The notes under the pieces are model-generated. The model was not told where the DNA came from, ran no database searches, and saw only the letters and a program-made list of their open reading frames with translations. A DNA stretch of 64,000 nt from Pseudophaeomoniella oleicola (lineage: Eukaryota > Ascomycota > Eurotiomycetes > Phaeomoniellales > Phaeomoniellaceae): contig QWDQ01000002.1 in the NCBI GenBank assembly GCA_003868215.1, positions 620,001-684,000 on the forward strand, written 5' to 3'. The position numbers and the translations under genes are program-made. Of the stretch, positions 1 through 10,735 are shown one piece after another (the first letter of the stretch is position 1; each line of letters begins with the position of its first letter).

Positions 1-498
1 CGGAGAAGAACGGCTTGGAGGCCATCGCTGGGGCTATGAACCAAGACAGAGTCGGGAAGGTTCCAACGGACATTGAGAACTTGGAAACAGCCATTGAAGA
101 TATCCTTGGCATGTTGGATCGGGTCGGAAAATACGTCGAAGGTGTACTTGAGGAAGAGATTGAGCCATCCACAGCCCTCGGTCAATACCTTCTGAATGCT
201 CTGGCCTTGGCACCAAAGGTCGAGGTCGCTGACATCGAACGTGACTTGTAAGTCTTATCTCCTTTTCCATCATATTATCGATACATCGAAGCTAACTATT
301 TTAACCAGCAACAACCACGTCCAAGATGTTCTCGTCGTCTCATACCTTGCCAACACCATCCGAACCCAAATGGACCTTTCAAACAGACTTGCAACCTCCC
401 AGCTCACACTAACTGGTCCAGAGACAACCGGAGAAAAAGGCAACCAGAAGGGCGGACGACAAAACCGACAACAGAGAGAACGAGAGACCACTGCATAA
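1..498 (+). CDS. Translation initiation factor eIF3 subunit f, C-terminal part (5' truncated by window edge)
   Basis: This is the last part of the MPN-domain (Mov34/JAB-like) subunit f of the eIF3 complex, which works in the cytoplasm in 40S scanning and recruitment. Exons are <1..247 and 311..498, with a GTAAGT donor at 248 and a CAG acceptor ending at 310; the split codon gives Phe. The visible protein has the helical C-terminal tail of the family: an [20 protein letters not shown]-like helix, [14 protein letters not shown], then [20 protein letters not shown], which aligns with the human eIF3f tail (NDLLMVTYLANLTQSQIAL). It ends in a short Gly/Gln/Arg-rich tail ([18 protein letters not shown]). 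The MPN domain lies upstream of the window. The frame is open back to base 3, so the gene is cut by the window and is not broken. Confidence 0.9.
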
Positions 499-1452
499 AT
501 GGGAGACATCGGGTTGAAAGTGGTGCCGTAGTGTATGGCTTCCGGCTTTGATCTGTTCAGAGTCCGAAGCGCGAATTCACTCCACGACGAGATACCTTCT
601 CTTCCGTCCGAGAAGGTTGGAAAAATTAACGAAAGAGAGAAGTACGGCGTTTTTTCAAAAGGGCAATTCATTCCATTGCCCAAATTGGGTCTATCTGTCT
701 ACCTAAACTAGACCATCGTGGACCATGGTACGATCCACACAAACCGAATGAGTGAGTGAGTTGAGCGAGTGGATGAATGGATGAATGACGGGAAGCCATG
801 TCGAATGGATGGGATTGAGGGTTGGGTTGTCTCAACGAAGAAAGCATGAAATGATACAAAAAGTCCGAGACAAAGTGGTTGAGAGGCTTGCGGTGGAATC
901 TCGAACTCAGAAGAAATCAATGTATTTAATTTACAAAGCATGATGTTTCGAGCTCCCTGATCTGATGACATCTTTTCAGATGCTCTTTGGAGTTGAATCA
1001 TAGTAATTTGTTTCGCCTGATGAGCGAAGCAAGCTCCCATCGAAACTAGGAAGTGCTGAATATACAAAGTTTACACACACACACACACGTCAGGAGAACA
1101 GTGAGTCAACGATAAGGTAAGTTTGGTATTGAGCTATTTGCCTTTTTGGGGGGTATCATAAAAACCATCCGTGCTATGTGTAAGAGCCAAAGAAAACGCC
1201 ATCGTGACAAGAACTCTAGAGATCTCCAGTCCTAGCTGGTCTCGCCGTTCCGTGTATACATTGCGCTGGATCCGCATGGCGCCGTAACTCCTGCTCAATT
1301 CTTTCGAGATATGAGAATGCGACCGGAACTCCTAGATTGGTGACCTTCCAAAGAGAGGTGCCCGGGTGACCATGATGAAAAGAGAAGGATAGAAAAGAGA
1401 GCTAATTGTCCTTTGTGGCAAGAAGAAGGGAGAAACATTGTTCTCAAGTCTT
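499..1452. other. Convergent intergenic region, no gene seen
   Basis: This lies between the 3' ends of eIF3f (plus) and TAF13 (minus). It holds the two 3' UTRs, a short (AC)n run near 1073-1088 and GA-rich stretches. Open frames here are short and show no recognisable protein. Confidence 0.6.
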
Positions 1453-2083
1453 TTAGTCTTCTTCACTTTGAGCCTTCTTTCTCTTGACTTTCTTCTCTCC
1501 TTCGTCTTCACCTTCTCCGTCGCCGGCTTCACTCTTTCTCTTCCGGCCCCTTCCTCTACCGACGCCCCTTGTAGTTCCTTTCTCCCCGCCCTCTTCGGCC
1601 AAAGTACTCAACTGCCCAACACCCAATCCATCCGGTCCTCTGCCTTGCTGGCCACCCATTGCGCTTGCATCGAATATCCTCCTGTGTGCTCGCATCTGCT
1701 TCTCCTTCCACAAGGCTCTCTTGACTCTTCCTAGTTTCGCGTTGTCTTTGCGCAACACCCAGAGGAAGTCGTCGATCTTAAGTTTCTGCCGGCCAGAGTA
1801 TGAAGCGAACTGGACGGCGGCGTGGCAAGTCTCGATAATGAAATCGGTGACAATTTCATCAAGCAGGCGAAGGGTTTCGGGGTATGGTTCAGAGGGGATG
1901 GTGGGATCTTGGCGTGGGTCTGTTGGAGCTCCAAAGGCGTAGAGCATCGCTTTTACTGCAGCATGATAGTCAATACCAATAGAATAGTGAGTCAAGTTAA
2001 AAAAAATTAAAAAAAAACGTACATTCTCCGCCGAAGTTGAGCTGACCCTTGTGACGGGACGCTCTGGCTCTTGGCTCAGCCAT
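1453..2083 (-). CDS. TAF13: Transcription initiation factor TFIID subunit 13 (TAF13)
   Basis: This is a histone-fold subunit of TFIID that pairs with TAF11 and supports RNA polymerase II preinitiation in the nucleus. Coding exons on the minus strand are 2083..2023 and 1955..1453, giving 187 residues; the donor is GTACGT and the acceptor CTGCAG. The start chosen gives MAEPRARASRHKGQLNF, directly followed across the splice by LKAMLYAFGA, the family's first helix. The histone fold spans about residues 21-115 (LYAFGA, LLDEIVTDFIIE, HAAVQFASYSGRQKLKIDDFLWVLRKD, KLGRVKRAL) and matches human TAF13 closely. The last 70 or so residues are a fungal extension, Gly/Arg-rich then Lys/Glu-rich (GRGRGRKRKSE, EKKVKRKK), with the look of a nuclear localisation signal. 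A much longer open frame reaches 2565 but lacks similarity upstream and reads through the intron. Confidence 0.9.
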
Positions 2084-2668
2084 TGTGATGTGCAGTTGAA
2101 GTCGTCGAGTGGCTGTAATGTGAAGGAGAAGTTGAAGGTGCGATCGATGATGAGGTTCAGATAATCAACGCTTCTGCTGCTGTAGACTAGGTTCTTAGTC
2201 GGAGAACCGTGGATAAGGTGACACGGAGGAAGGTAGAGAGATGGATGGAACGGAAACTTTGGCTTAAGTCGCCAAAACACCGCGCGGCGAAGAACGACCA
2301 GCTCAACTTCTCCAACGGCCACGTATGGAGTCGGAAGCGGAAGAGCACAACGAGCAGATACGAGGACGCTCGCTTCCTCAAACGGTTCAGGCCTGATGAC
2401 TTCTGGGCGTCTTGGAACGGCCCCTGGAATATCTATGGGAGCGGACATTGTCTGTAGACTGCGAATAAGTGACGGTATGTGCACGTGACTTCGGATTAAA
2501 GAAGGGCCGAGGTCCCGGTTATATATCATTTCCAGGAAGAGAAAGCTGGCAATACAACAATTCACAGGCTACGAACATCCTATTTTACACACATTCACTG
2601 TTCCTACTATTGTTGCCTGGATTGGTCATTCTTGACTGTCAATCTCTGTTTCAAAAACTTCGTTCACT
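2084..2668. promoter_or_regulatory. Shared divergent upstream region of TAF13 and Kish
   Basis: These 585 bp separate the start codons of two head-to-head genes, so promoters and 5' UTRs of both must lie here. A GTGACGG/GTGCACGTGAC block with a CACGTG E-box-like palindrome lies at about 2481-2490. No TATA box was confidently placed. Confidence 0.5.
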
Positions 2669-3054
2669 ATGGTAAGTGGTCATTCCCCTGGGTCACTGCA
2701 CGGGTCATTTGACAATATCATTTAGACGGCGATTTTCAACTTCCAGTCCCTCCTGATGGTGCTTCTGTTGTTCATTTGCACCAGCACTTATATGCACTCA
2801 GTCATGCCTGGGATTCTGGACCGGAACAAAGATGGGTAAGCCGTCTTGGTTTCCTCAGAAAGATGCTCGTTGTGATACTAATGTCTGCCTTTCAGTTTCA
2901 TGAGTATTTTCTGGAAAAGTGCACGAATTGGGGAACGCCTGTCCCCCTATGTGAGCATATGCTGCATCTGTATGGCAGTGAGTGTCTTAATATCCCATAA
3001 CAAGCAGCTGGCTAACAGAGACATTACTAGTGTTCGGTTTTATTGGGACAATGA
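2669..3054 (+). CDS. Protein kish (TMEM167 family)
   Basis: This is a tiny Golgi/secretory-pathway membrane protein of the kish/TMEM167 family, thought to act in the early secretory pathway. Exons are 2669..2671, 2726..2835, 2896..2977 and 3031..3054, giving exactly 72 residues, the same length as human TMEM167A. The first exon is only the ATG. The product reads [20 protein letters not shown], then [50 protein letters not shown]. This follows human kish nearly residue for residue ([40 protein letters not shown]). Two transmembrane segments lie at about residues 5-25 and 50-70. Every junction is GT-AG and the phases agree. Because the exons are tiny, automatic annotation may miss it. Confidence 0.93.
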
Positions 3055-3261
3055 ATGCAATACTGGTTCTTGAGCGTGGAGTTTGGGTGTGCAGTTTTAG
3101 TCACAGACTTTGTGTTTCTTTACTTCATTACTTCCAGTCTAGAAGGCAGTCTAGTTTCGGCCTGGTGCGTTATAGGATAGGAAACTCTTCATTTGCGTTC
3201 AAATGTTCCTGATGCTATGCCTCAAAAGATAGGATGAATGGAAAACCGTGCAGCTTGCCTA

Positions 3262-6200
3262 TCATGCTCCTACGAACCAGGTGCTCTTTGCCCTCTTTCC
3301 TTGCCTTGTTGAATCTTTCAAGGCTAGCTGGCCGTCCATTAAGAAGGGTACAGGATCCGCAGGCATATGCAGCAGGGTTTGGAATGACGCCTGCTTTTCC
3401 ACCATCTGCGGCGTACCTTCATATTCGTCCGTCGGATCTCCACTGTGGTCTTCCAACAGTATCAGAGTCATTTCTTGCGCACCACGTCGTTTACAAACTT
3501 CCCGGTGTGGATCAAAACCTCTCTCTGATTTGTTAAGGCCCAAGACTTTCCCGGCCATATCCTTACGACGTGGACGTCGAGCTATTTCTTTCTTCTTTGC
3601 CTCGAAGAACGCACGTGAGACGTGGTTCTCTTGAAGGTACTCGGGCGCGATCTCGAAAAGATCTTTCGATTGCGTGGGAGGACACCATAACGGATCTCGA
3701 GGAGGTCTTTTGGACTGTGGAGAAGGTATGGCAGTAGATTCGTCTTCTAATTCAGAATCCGATTCAACGATAACGCCGCGAATTTTGAGAACCCGTAGAT
3801 GGTCGGCCTCCGTCGCTTCTTTATCCACGAACACGTTGACTTGCGAGGGCTGTTGGCTCTCTTCAATCGATGATGGTGGCTGCAACGCAGACGTAAATTG
3901 AACATCTTTGTCAGTAGAACCTCGACTGAGACGCTCAGCCCTCAACAGCTCTAACTCCGAATGTTCTTCTCTTCTCTGTATTCGAAGCTTTGCAATCTCT
4001 TCCTCCAATGCTTCTGTTTTCGCTTTGTACTCGGCATCTCTCGCTTTGTACTCGGCCTCTCTCGCTTCCCTCTCGCTTTTGGCTATCCTTCTTGATTTCT
4101 TTGCATCCTTCCGCGCCTTTCCCAACTTCCTGGCGAGATCATCAGCGTTCTGCATTTGAATGCTCTCCTCATTCATCGTCGAATCCGGATATTCTTCTTC
4201 ATTGAACGGATATTCGACAATATAGTCCATATTATTGCGAACATGTGCGCTAAGATCGCTTGTCTTTGCTTGACCTCGTGCTGCAGAAGGCGGAGGGACA
4301 TGATCAATGTGGACAACATTGTCTGATGTCGAAGGGGGATAGCCATTAGAAACGTTGGTAAAATCATCGTCTGATTCTCGGGACGTCTGAAGGACCGGGC
4401 CTGTCTGTGTCACGTTGTTTGTGGCGCTGCTGTTCTCCGTATTTGCGCGTTGATCACTTGATCGTGGAACGTTGCTTGCAGACTTCTTAGCCGTTTGTCT
4501 TCTAGTAGGATCTTTTGCAGCTCTGTATTCCAATTTCTGTCTTTTCCTAAAGATGTGTTCATTACTCCCGCTGTCAGGTGCTGCCTTTCGCACCTTTGAG
4601 GGACTCGATGCAGACCGCCCGTTGGCATCTGAAATTATGGCAGTTACAGGGGTCAAGTCTTCTGGCATCTCTATTGTAGATGCGAATGCAGTCTCAAGAG
4701 ACGATGGCACTGCTATTGCCGATCGCGGTTCAAGGCGCAGAAGTGATTGCTGGGAGGGTTGTTTTGCTATTTGACATTTCGTGCAGAGTTCTGTAGTTGA
4801 AAAAATAATCTTTCCGCAGTCGATACACTTCCGAGACATTGATTTAGTGGGAGAGGAAGCGTTTACAGAGTTGATAATAGGAGGTGGCGAATAGGATTGC
4901 TCTCTTGACGATGACCTATGGCTATGTATTGCCTTTCCTAAGGCGTTAATTGGCAGCGGTTGAATATGTGGTACAAGATTGGTGGCAGCTGAAGTAATGC
5001 CGCCTGGACTCGAGAGTTGATTTCCCATGACTGGTTCTACCATTTTACCTTGCATGGGTGCGGTTGCTGATGCGTTGCGTTGGTGAGATTCCGTGTAACC
5101 TTGAAGTCCAGCAGTAGCACCGGCGGAAGGTGGGCAACCGTCATGGTCTTCTTCCGTAACCCCCAAGTTCTGTTGGACGTTGGCATTGTGGTTCGTTGTA
5201 TCAGGCACATAAGCAGCTGGTTCAACGCGTTTTCTTAAAGGTACTGATGGTGGCTGCGGACTTCTTTGCCTGTCATGGCCTTGGGCTCCATGATCATCAA
5301 CATGTTGTGGCAAAGAGACTTTCGTACATCTCGCTCCTCCAGGTAGACCATTCGTTTCTTGCAGCGGCACAATAGTCCCCTTTTCGAATTGCTTCGAGCC
5401 TGCATTATGCATTTGGGGCACTGCATGTACATCAGAAGTGACGGAATGGTGCGCTCCAGAGCCCACACTGGTAGTCTCTGACGAGTGGACCGTTGGTGAA
5501 CCACTTAACCTGGCCTCTTTTAAAAAGTTCCTGGCAGGTGTTCTTGTTTGTGCTGCATAGTGTCGAGGGTTACCATCACCTTGGGTCAAAGATGATGATA
5601 TCTGAAGAGCCTCAGGCTGTGGCTGACCTCCAGACTTCTTTGAGCGCTTTGTCAAGCAACGACTACACGTCCAGGGTTGGTCTCTGCAGCTACTTAGTTC
5701 TCAGTCATATAGAGTTATACCGAATCTTACCTTTCGTGGCCCCGAGCACATCGGGCGTGATACCTTCGCAAACATCTTACACAAGTAACATATACTTCGA
5801 ATGATTCTGCTCGATCTGCTTGCTCGGAGCTAATTCTACTATCCTTACAAGCGTAGCAGCGAGTCGTCTGAGCCTTCGATGTCGCCGATGAGCGTGCAGA
5901 GAAAGCCAACCCACTCGAGGCCGTTCCATCAGAGCGTAAAGAAAGGTCATCCTCATAAGCGCCCGACTTGTTGCTAGACGCAAATTGATATCCAGAAAGA
6001 GTCTGCCTGCCATTTCGTCGGATCTGAAATGGGTTGTGAACACTGTTGTCATCGATCCCGCTGCTCCCATGCCGGTCCACAATTTCACTTCCCGCTGAGG
6101 CAGAAGGCGTAGTCTCGTGAGGAACTGTGAGGGATGGCATCGTAGACGGGTTCCTGCGAGGTTCGACACCGCTCAAGGTGTCGAATCTTGAGGATCTGCG

Positions 6201-6767
6201 ACTGACGGAGTTGTCAGATCTTCTCTCTGACGGACCATCAATTTGATCAGCCATGGGTCTGAATGTATCTCTCAAGTATGATCGTTCCCGGGAAGCAGGT
6301 CTCTTTGATCGTATTGCCGCCCACCTCTCTCCATGCGAAATGAACTCCCGCTGAGCATCGAATGATGTGGTCGGTTCGAAAGGATTCTGATAATCGTTCT
6401 CTGGCCTCCACGAATCCCCTTTGCGTCGTAAGCTTGGACGTCTGTCACGAACCCATTGCAAACTAGATCTCCGCGTAGGAGGAGACACCGTAGCGCCAAA
6501 GGATTTCGGCGCTTTCGGTGGCGGGCCGTTTGGCCACTGAGCGCCTTCGTGAGATACCTTGTCTTTCGCTCCTTCCGCACTCGACCGTTGGTATTCAGGC
6601 TGCTGGAACAGATTTCCCGGGTTTTCCACAGATCGTGTCATTTGACTGCGACCGTCATCTTCAGGAGTTCCGAGGCTGGGACCCGAGCTTGCCCTCCTGA
6701 GCAAGTCCAGACTCCTCCTGTAGCCAGGAAAATCTTCATCGTCATGATAAGAACGGTCATGCTCCAT
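3262..6767 (-). CDS. PHD-finger protein with second zinc knuckle and coiled coil, function unknown
   Basis: Exons on the minus strand are 6767..5731 and 5683..3262, giving about 1152 residues. The single intron sits inside a PHD finger. Zinc ligands read across the splice are C304, C307, C329, C332, H337, C340, C352 and C355 (Cys4-His-Cys3 spacing), so chromatin or histone-tail reading is a fair inference. The N-terminal 300 residues are low-complexity, Ser/Arg/Pro-rich. A second CxxC-x10-CxxC pair lies at about residues 632-649 (CIDC, CTKC). A charged coiled coil follows at about 858-932, with a small internal repeat (AEYKARDAEYKA). The C-terminal 150 residues look more ordered (DPLWCPPTQSKDLFEIAPEY, FFEAKKKEIARRPR). 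I do not recognise a named orthologue. The start at 6767 is the first in-frame ATG of the long open frame; an upstream exon cannot be excluded. Confidence 0.78.
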
Positions 6768-8052
6768 AAGGTCCTCTTGCAGATGTCTGGCTTAAATCAA
6801 GATCAAAGCAATCTTATGGCTTTGCTCGTTACCTGATGGGTCTATGAGAGTTGATTAGCAGTGTCCTGATCAGTCTGCATCAATCATAGCATTCCGAGGT
6901 TTGGTCTCCTCAGCTCTTTTCAGTTTCTTAATTTAGACATCAATCTGCTTCACTCGAGGTTCTTATGCATGATACCACGCATCCGCGCAGCCTCGTCATT
7001 TACGGGATGAAAAGAATAAGTATTTCTTCACCGCGAGGCCCCTTGTCACTGCATCACCGCAACTCATATAGCAAAGAATGTGCGCCGAAGCCATTGAACT
7101 GCCATCCTATAGGGTAGATGAACGCAGATCCCATATTTTGGCACTGGTTCGATATGCATAGCAGCTCCACAGGGAACCGCCCGACATCTCAGGGGAGGTC
7201 CATCTTGCCGAGGCCATGCTGCAAATGCAGGGAAACGGTTGATTCCTCGGCTGATTGTACTCGTGGGCAAAACATATAAGTACCATCGTAGGCCAGCAGT
7301 CTGACCTTTTACCATTGTATCATCCTTGGAGACATGACGATGTTGCAAGCGTCAAGGTGAAAAGAGACTTCAACGTACCTCTGAAAAACGGATCGGACCG
7401 ACGTGGCGTCCCCCAGAAAATGTTCAGAATCTCACTATCCTGCATATGCCATGGTCAGATCCATGTCCGCCAGTGGAGAAAATAGATCGGAGGACAGCAA
7501 CAGCAATACGTAGTATAGGATAGTGAGAGTAAGCCTTTCTTAACGGCTGAGAGGGATATTCTGTCATTGCAGCATGAATCTCGGGAACAGCAAGATCTGC
7601 TGCAATTGAGCTATTCCGTTCATAGAGAGGAGGTGTAGATTGAACAGTTGCTGTGATTATAGTGTACCGATGGAGAAGTGGTAATTTGTTTGATAAACAT
7701 GGATGTTTCTGCTTGGAGAAGATGTCCATCAAGATCCAGGCGTTTGCCCCGCAAACCATCCCATCCCATCGCGTTGAGCTAATTACAATAGATACGGTAA
7801 TGCATTTGTACCGATAAGATACACGTCCACTGTCAATTACTCTTAGGTACCTGACTGTAATGTTTTGTATCTGCAATTCCATCCCGTCACGCTCTCCTGA
7901 ACTTGAAGACAACCCTTTCCTGGCTGTGGATGACTGGGCGCTATGGCAGGGGTAGATTCAGGAATGTGCTCCTAGATCGCATAGTACAGCAGCTTGTGTG
8001 GGCAGTTCCGCGCCAACTATTGCATTCGTGGAAGTGAGCAGTGACGTTGGCC
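6768..8052. other. Divergent intergenic region, no gene seen
   Basis: This lies between the start codons of the PHD-finger gene (minus) and the SCY1-like gene (plus), and must contain both promoters and 5' UTRs. Open frames up to 162 codons occur on the minus strand (7424-7912), but they are compositionally random and match no family I know. Confidence 0.5.
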
Positions 8053-10735
8053 ATGGACTTCCTGAAATCAGCCGTCGCTTCAGCCATAGCGAAGGGTTCA
8101 GCCTTTCCATATACATTTGGCGATAGGATCGACAATGACGACTCAATATGGACCCTACATAATGGCACCAAGAAGGTCAGTCCGACTTTTATCGTACCGT
8201 TCGCCTGTTGTTGACTTGGAATTTTCTAGGAAGACAAGTCCGCTTGTAGCATCTTGACTTTCGACATATCGGCTAATCGATCGCGGCTCCCACTTGCCCA
8301 AAACGCGGCAAAGAAGTTGCGGACCCTACGGCACCCTGGAATCATCAAGGTCTTAGATACAGTCGAGGTTGGTTCTCCGGGGCGCGCGCGGGTGACGCAT
8401 GGGGCGAAACGCAGCTGGTCTAACAAAGATTTCAGACAGAGACGAACATATATATTATTACGGAGAGGTTATCACCATTGTCGTGGCATGTCAAAAGGAG
8501 GAGTATCAGCGAAGAGACAGCAAAATGGGGATTATACACTATCGCGGTATATATACCAGAAGGGACCATTGAAGCTCCCAGCTGATACAACAGCAGTCCA
8601 CCTTGAAGTTCATAAACGACGACGCAAAGTCTGTTCACGGTGCCATCCGTGCCTCCTCGGTCTTCACAAGCGAGAGTGGGGAGTGGAAGCTCGGAGGGTT
8701 CGAGCTTCTCAGTTCGATGAATGATGACGATGCTGTAATATATGTGCGTTAGCAAAGCCTTGAAACACAGTAGCATACTGACGTTGCAGCGATGTGGTAC
8801 TCTGGTTCCGGACTTTGGGATCTATGCTACCCCAGAAGTGGCCAATGGTGGATGGGTGGTGATCAAGAAATCCCCTCTAGCTGCAACGGATGCCTACGGG
8901 TACGGCATCCTCACCCACGAGATATTCAATGGGTCATATAGAGGAGCCGATCAGCTCGCGCAACTGAAAAGCATACCTCCTAGTATGCAGCAGAGCTATA
9001 AACGTCTTATAAACGCGAATCCAAAACTAAGGCTCAGTCCTGGTCAATTCCTAGAGCAAGGGAAACGAGCCGGCGGGTTTTTTGAGACACCATTGATTCA
9101 CCTCGCACAAGATGTTGAAAGTCTGGGTCTCAAATCCGAGGAAGAAAGAGACGTTTTTGTCAGGTCTTGTCTGATCCAATGCGAGTCGTCACTCAATTAC
9201 TGACATGCAGCAGTGAGCTCGATGAGCTATCCGACGATTTTCCCGAAGACTACTTCAAGATGAAGGTTCTACCAGAGTTGATGAAATCTGTTGAGTTTGG
9301 TGGTGGGGGTCCGAAAGTACTAGGGGCAGTGTTGAAGATCGGTTCAAAGTTGTCGGAAGACGAGTTCGAGTCGCGGTTATTGCCCCTTATCGTCCGTCTG
9401 TTTGCTAGTCCAGACCGAGCCATGCGAGTGTGTCTGCTTGATGCTTTGCCGCAAATGATTGAGAAGATACCACAGCGCGTCATCAACGACAAGATATTTC
9501 CACAGCTCGTCACTGGATTTACGGATACAGCGCCAGTGGTACGCGAACAAACGGTCAAGTCCATTCTCACTATCATCAACAAGCTTTCTGACAGGATCAT
9601 CAACGGTGAACTCCTGAAGTATCTAGCTAAGACTGCCAACGATGAGCAACCCGGAATCCGAACCAACACCACCATATGTCTTGGTAAAATTGCTCGGAAC
9701 CTAGGGACGGCTTCGAGATCGAAAGTGCTTGTCGCTGCATTCACAAGAGCAATGCGAGATCCATTTGTGCATGCCAGAAATGCTGCACTGATGGCGCTTA
9801 CTGCGACCATTGACGTCTTCTCGGAAGAAGATTGTGCTGCAAAGATACTGCCGGCAATATGCCCATCATTGCTGGACAAAGAAAAGTAGGGACCTACTGC
9901 CACTTTTTCGTGTTTTATTCGTTGACGCTTGTCTAGAATGATACGTGATCAGGCCAACAAAACTCTCGATAGCTACCTTCACCGAATCCGTAAACATCAA
10001 ACAACGATGGCTGATACGGCTCTACCAGCTGAGACTGTTGCTCCAGCTGGGCCTTCAGCTCGCATGTCCAGTGCTGCTGACTCCACAGGATGGGCAGGTT
10101 GGGCCATCTCCTCCTTCACTAATAAGCTCACCACAGCTAGGGGCGAGATTCAGCCGAATGGCAATGGGATGCAAACGCCTCCAGTAGTAGAGACACGGCC
10201 AAACTCTACCGCTCCACTCGAGAGACGTCCAACACCATCCACCCAAGCGGCGGCTATCCTGAGCAGGCCGATACCGTCAACAAATGCCGCTAGACCAAGC
10301 GCCTCGTTGCCCACCTCTCCAAATCCAGAAGAAACCATAGAAGACGTCATGGACGCTTGGGGCACAATGGACGATGAAGACGACACATTCCATGACGCTT
10401 CAACCGTCGTCGAGGCACCCACAAATATCTCCACATCCGCAACCCCATTCAAGGATGCTGAAGAACCAGATTTCGCAGGCTGGCTCGCCGCAAAATCACA
10501 ATCATCATCTAAATCCAAACCATTACCGAAGGGACTGACAAGGTCTTCAGTTTCCACCGCGAGACCAACTTCAAACGGCCGAGCGGCCACGACTGGTGGT
10601 ATGGGATCTGGTGCTGGCGCGAAGAAAGTCTTAGCAACCAAGACGGCTGCTGCCGCACCAATCAAGAAAGCAATAGACACGAAACCGAAGGAGATGGAAG
10701 ACGACGAGGGCGCAGGATGGGATGCTTGGGACTAA
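8053..10735 (+). CDS. SCY1-like pseudokinase with HEAT-type repeats (SCYL1/Cex1 family)
   Basis: This family links Golgi COPI traffic and nuclear tRNA export. Exons are 8053..8175, 8230..8367, 8436..8546, 8594..8743, 8790..9163, 9211..9885 and 9937..10735, giving about 789 residues. Residues 1-270 form a degenerate kinase fold (MDFLKSAVASAIAKGSAFPY). The glycine loop is lost, the HRD position reads HGAIR (139-143), and DFG is replaced by GFE (159-161), so it should not be catalytic. Residues about 300-540 carry HEAT-like helices (KVLPELMKSVEFGGG, FPQLVTGFTDTAPVVREQTV, DPFVHARNAALMALTATIDV, EKMIRDQANKTLDSYLHRI), as in SCYL1. The tail is Ser/Thr/Pro-rich and acidic and ends in GWDAWD. Two acceptors are NAGNAG (8591-8596 and 9208-9213), so isoforms differing by one residue are possible. 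The gene is divergent from the PHD-finger gene. Confidence 0.9.

Noticed and set aside
270-683. 137-codon minus-strand open frame over the eIF3f 3' end
   Set aside because: It runs antisense through a clear eIF3f exon and intron and has no recognisable content.
7424-7912. 162-codon open frame on the minus strand in the region between the PHD-finger and SCY1-like genes
   Set aside because: No family similarity, no sensible composition, and no extension by splicing. Treated as chance.
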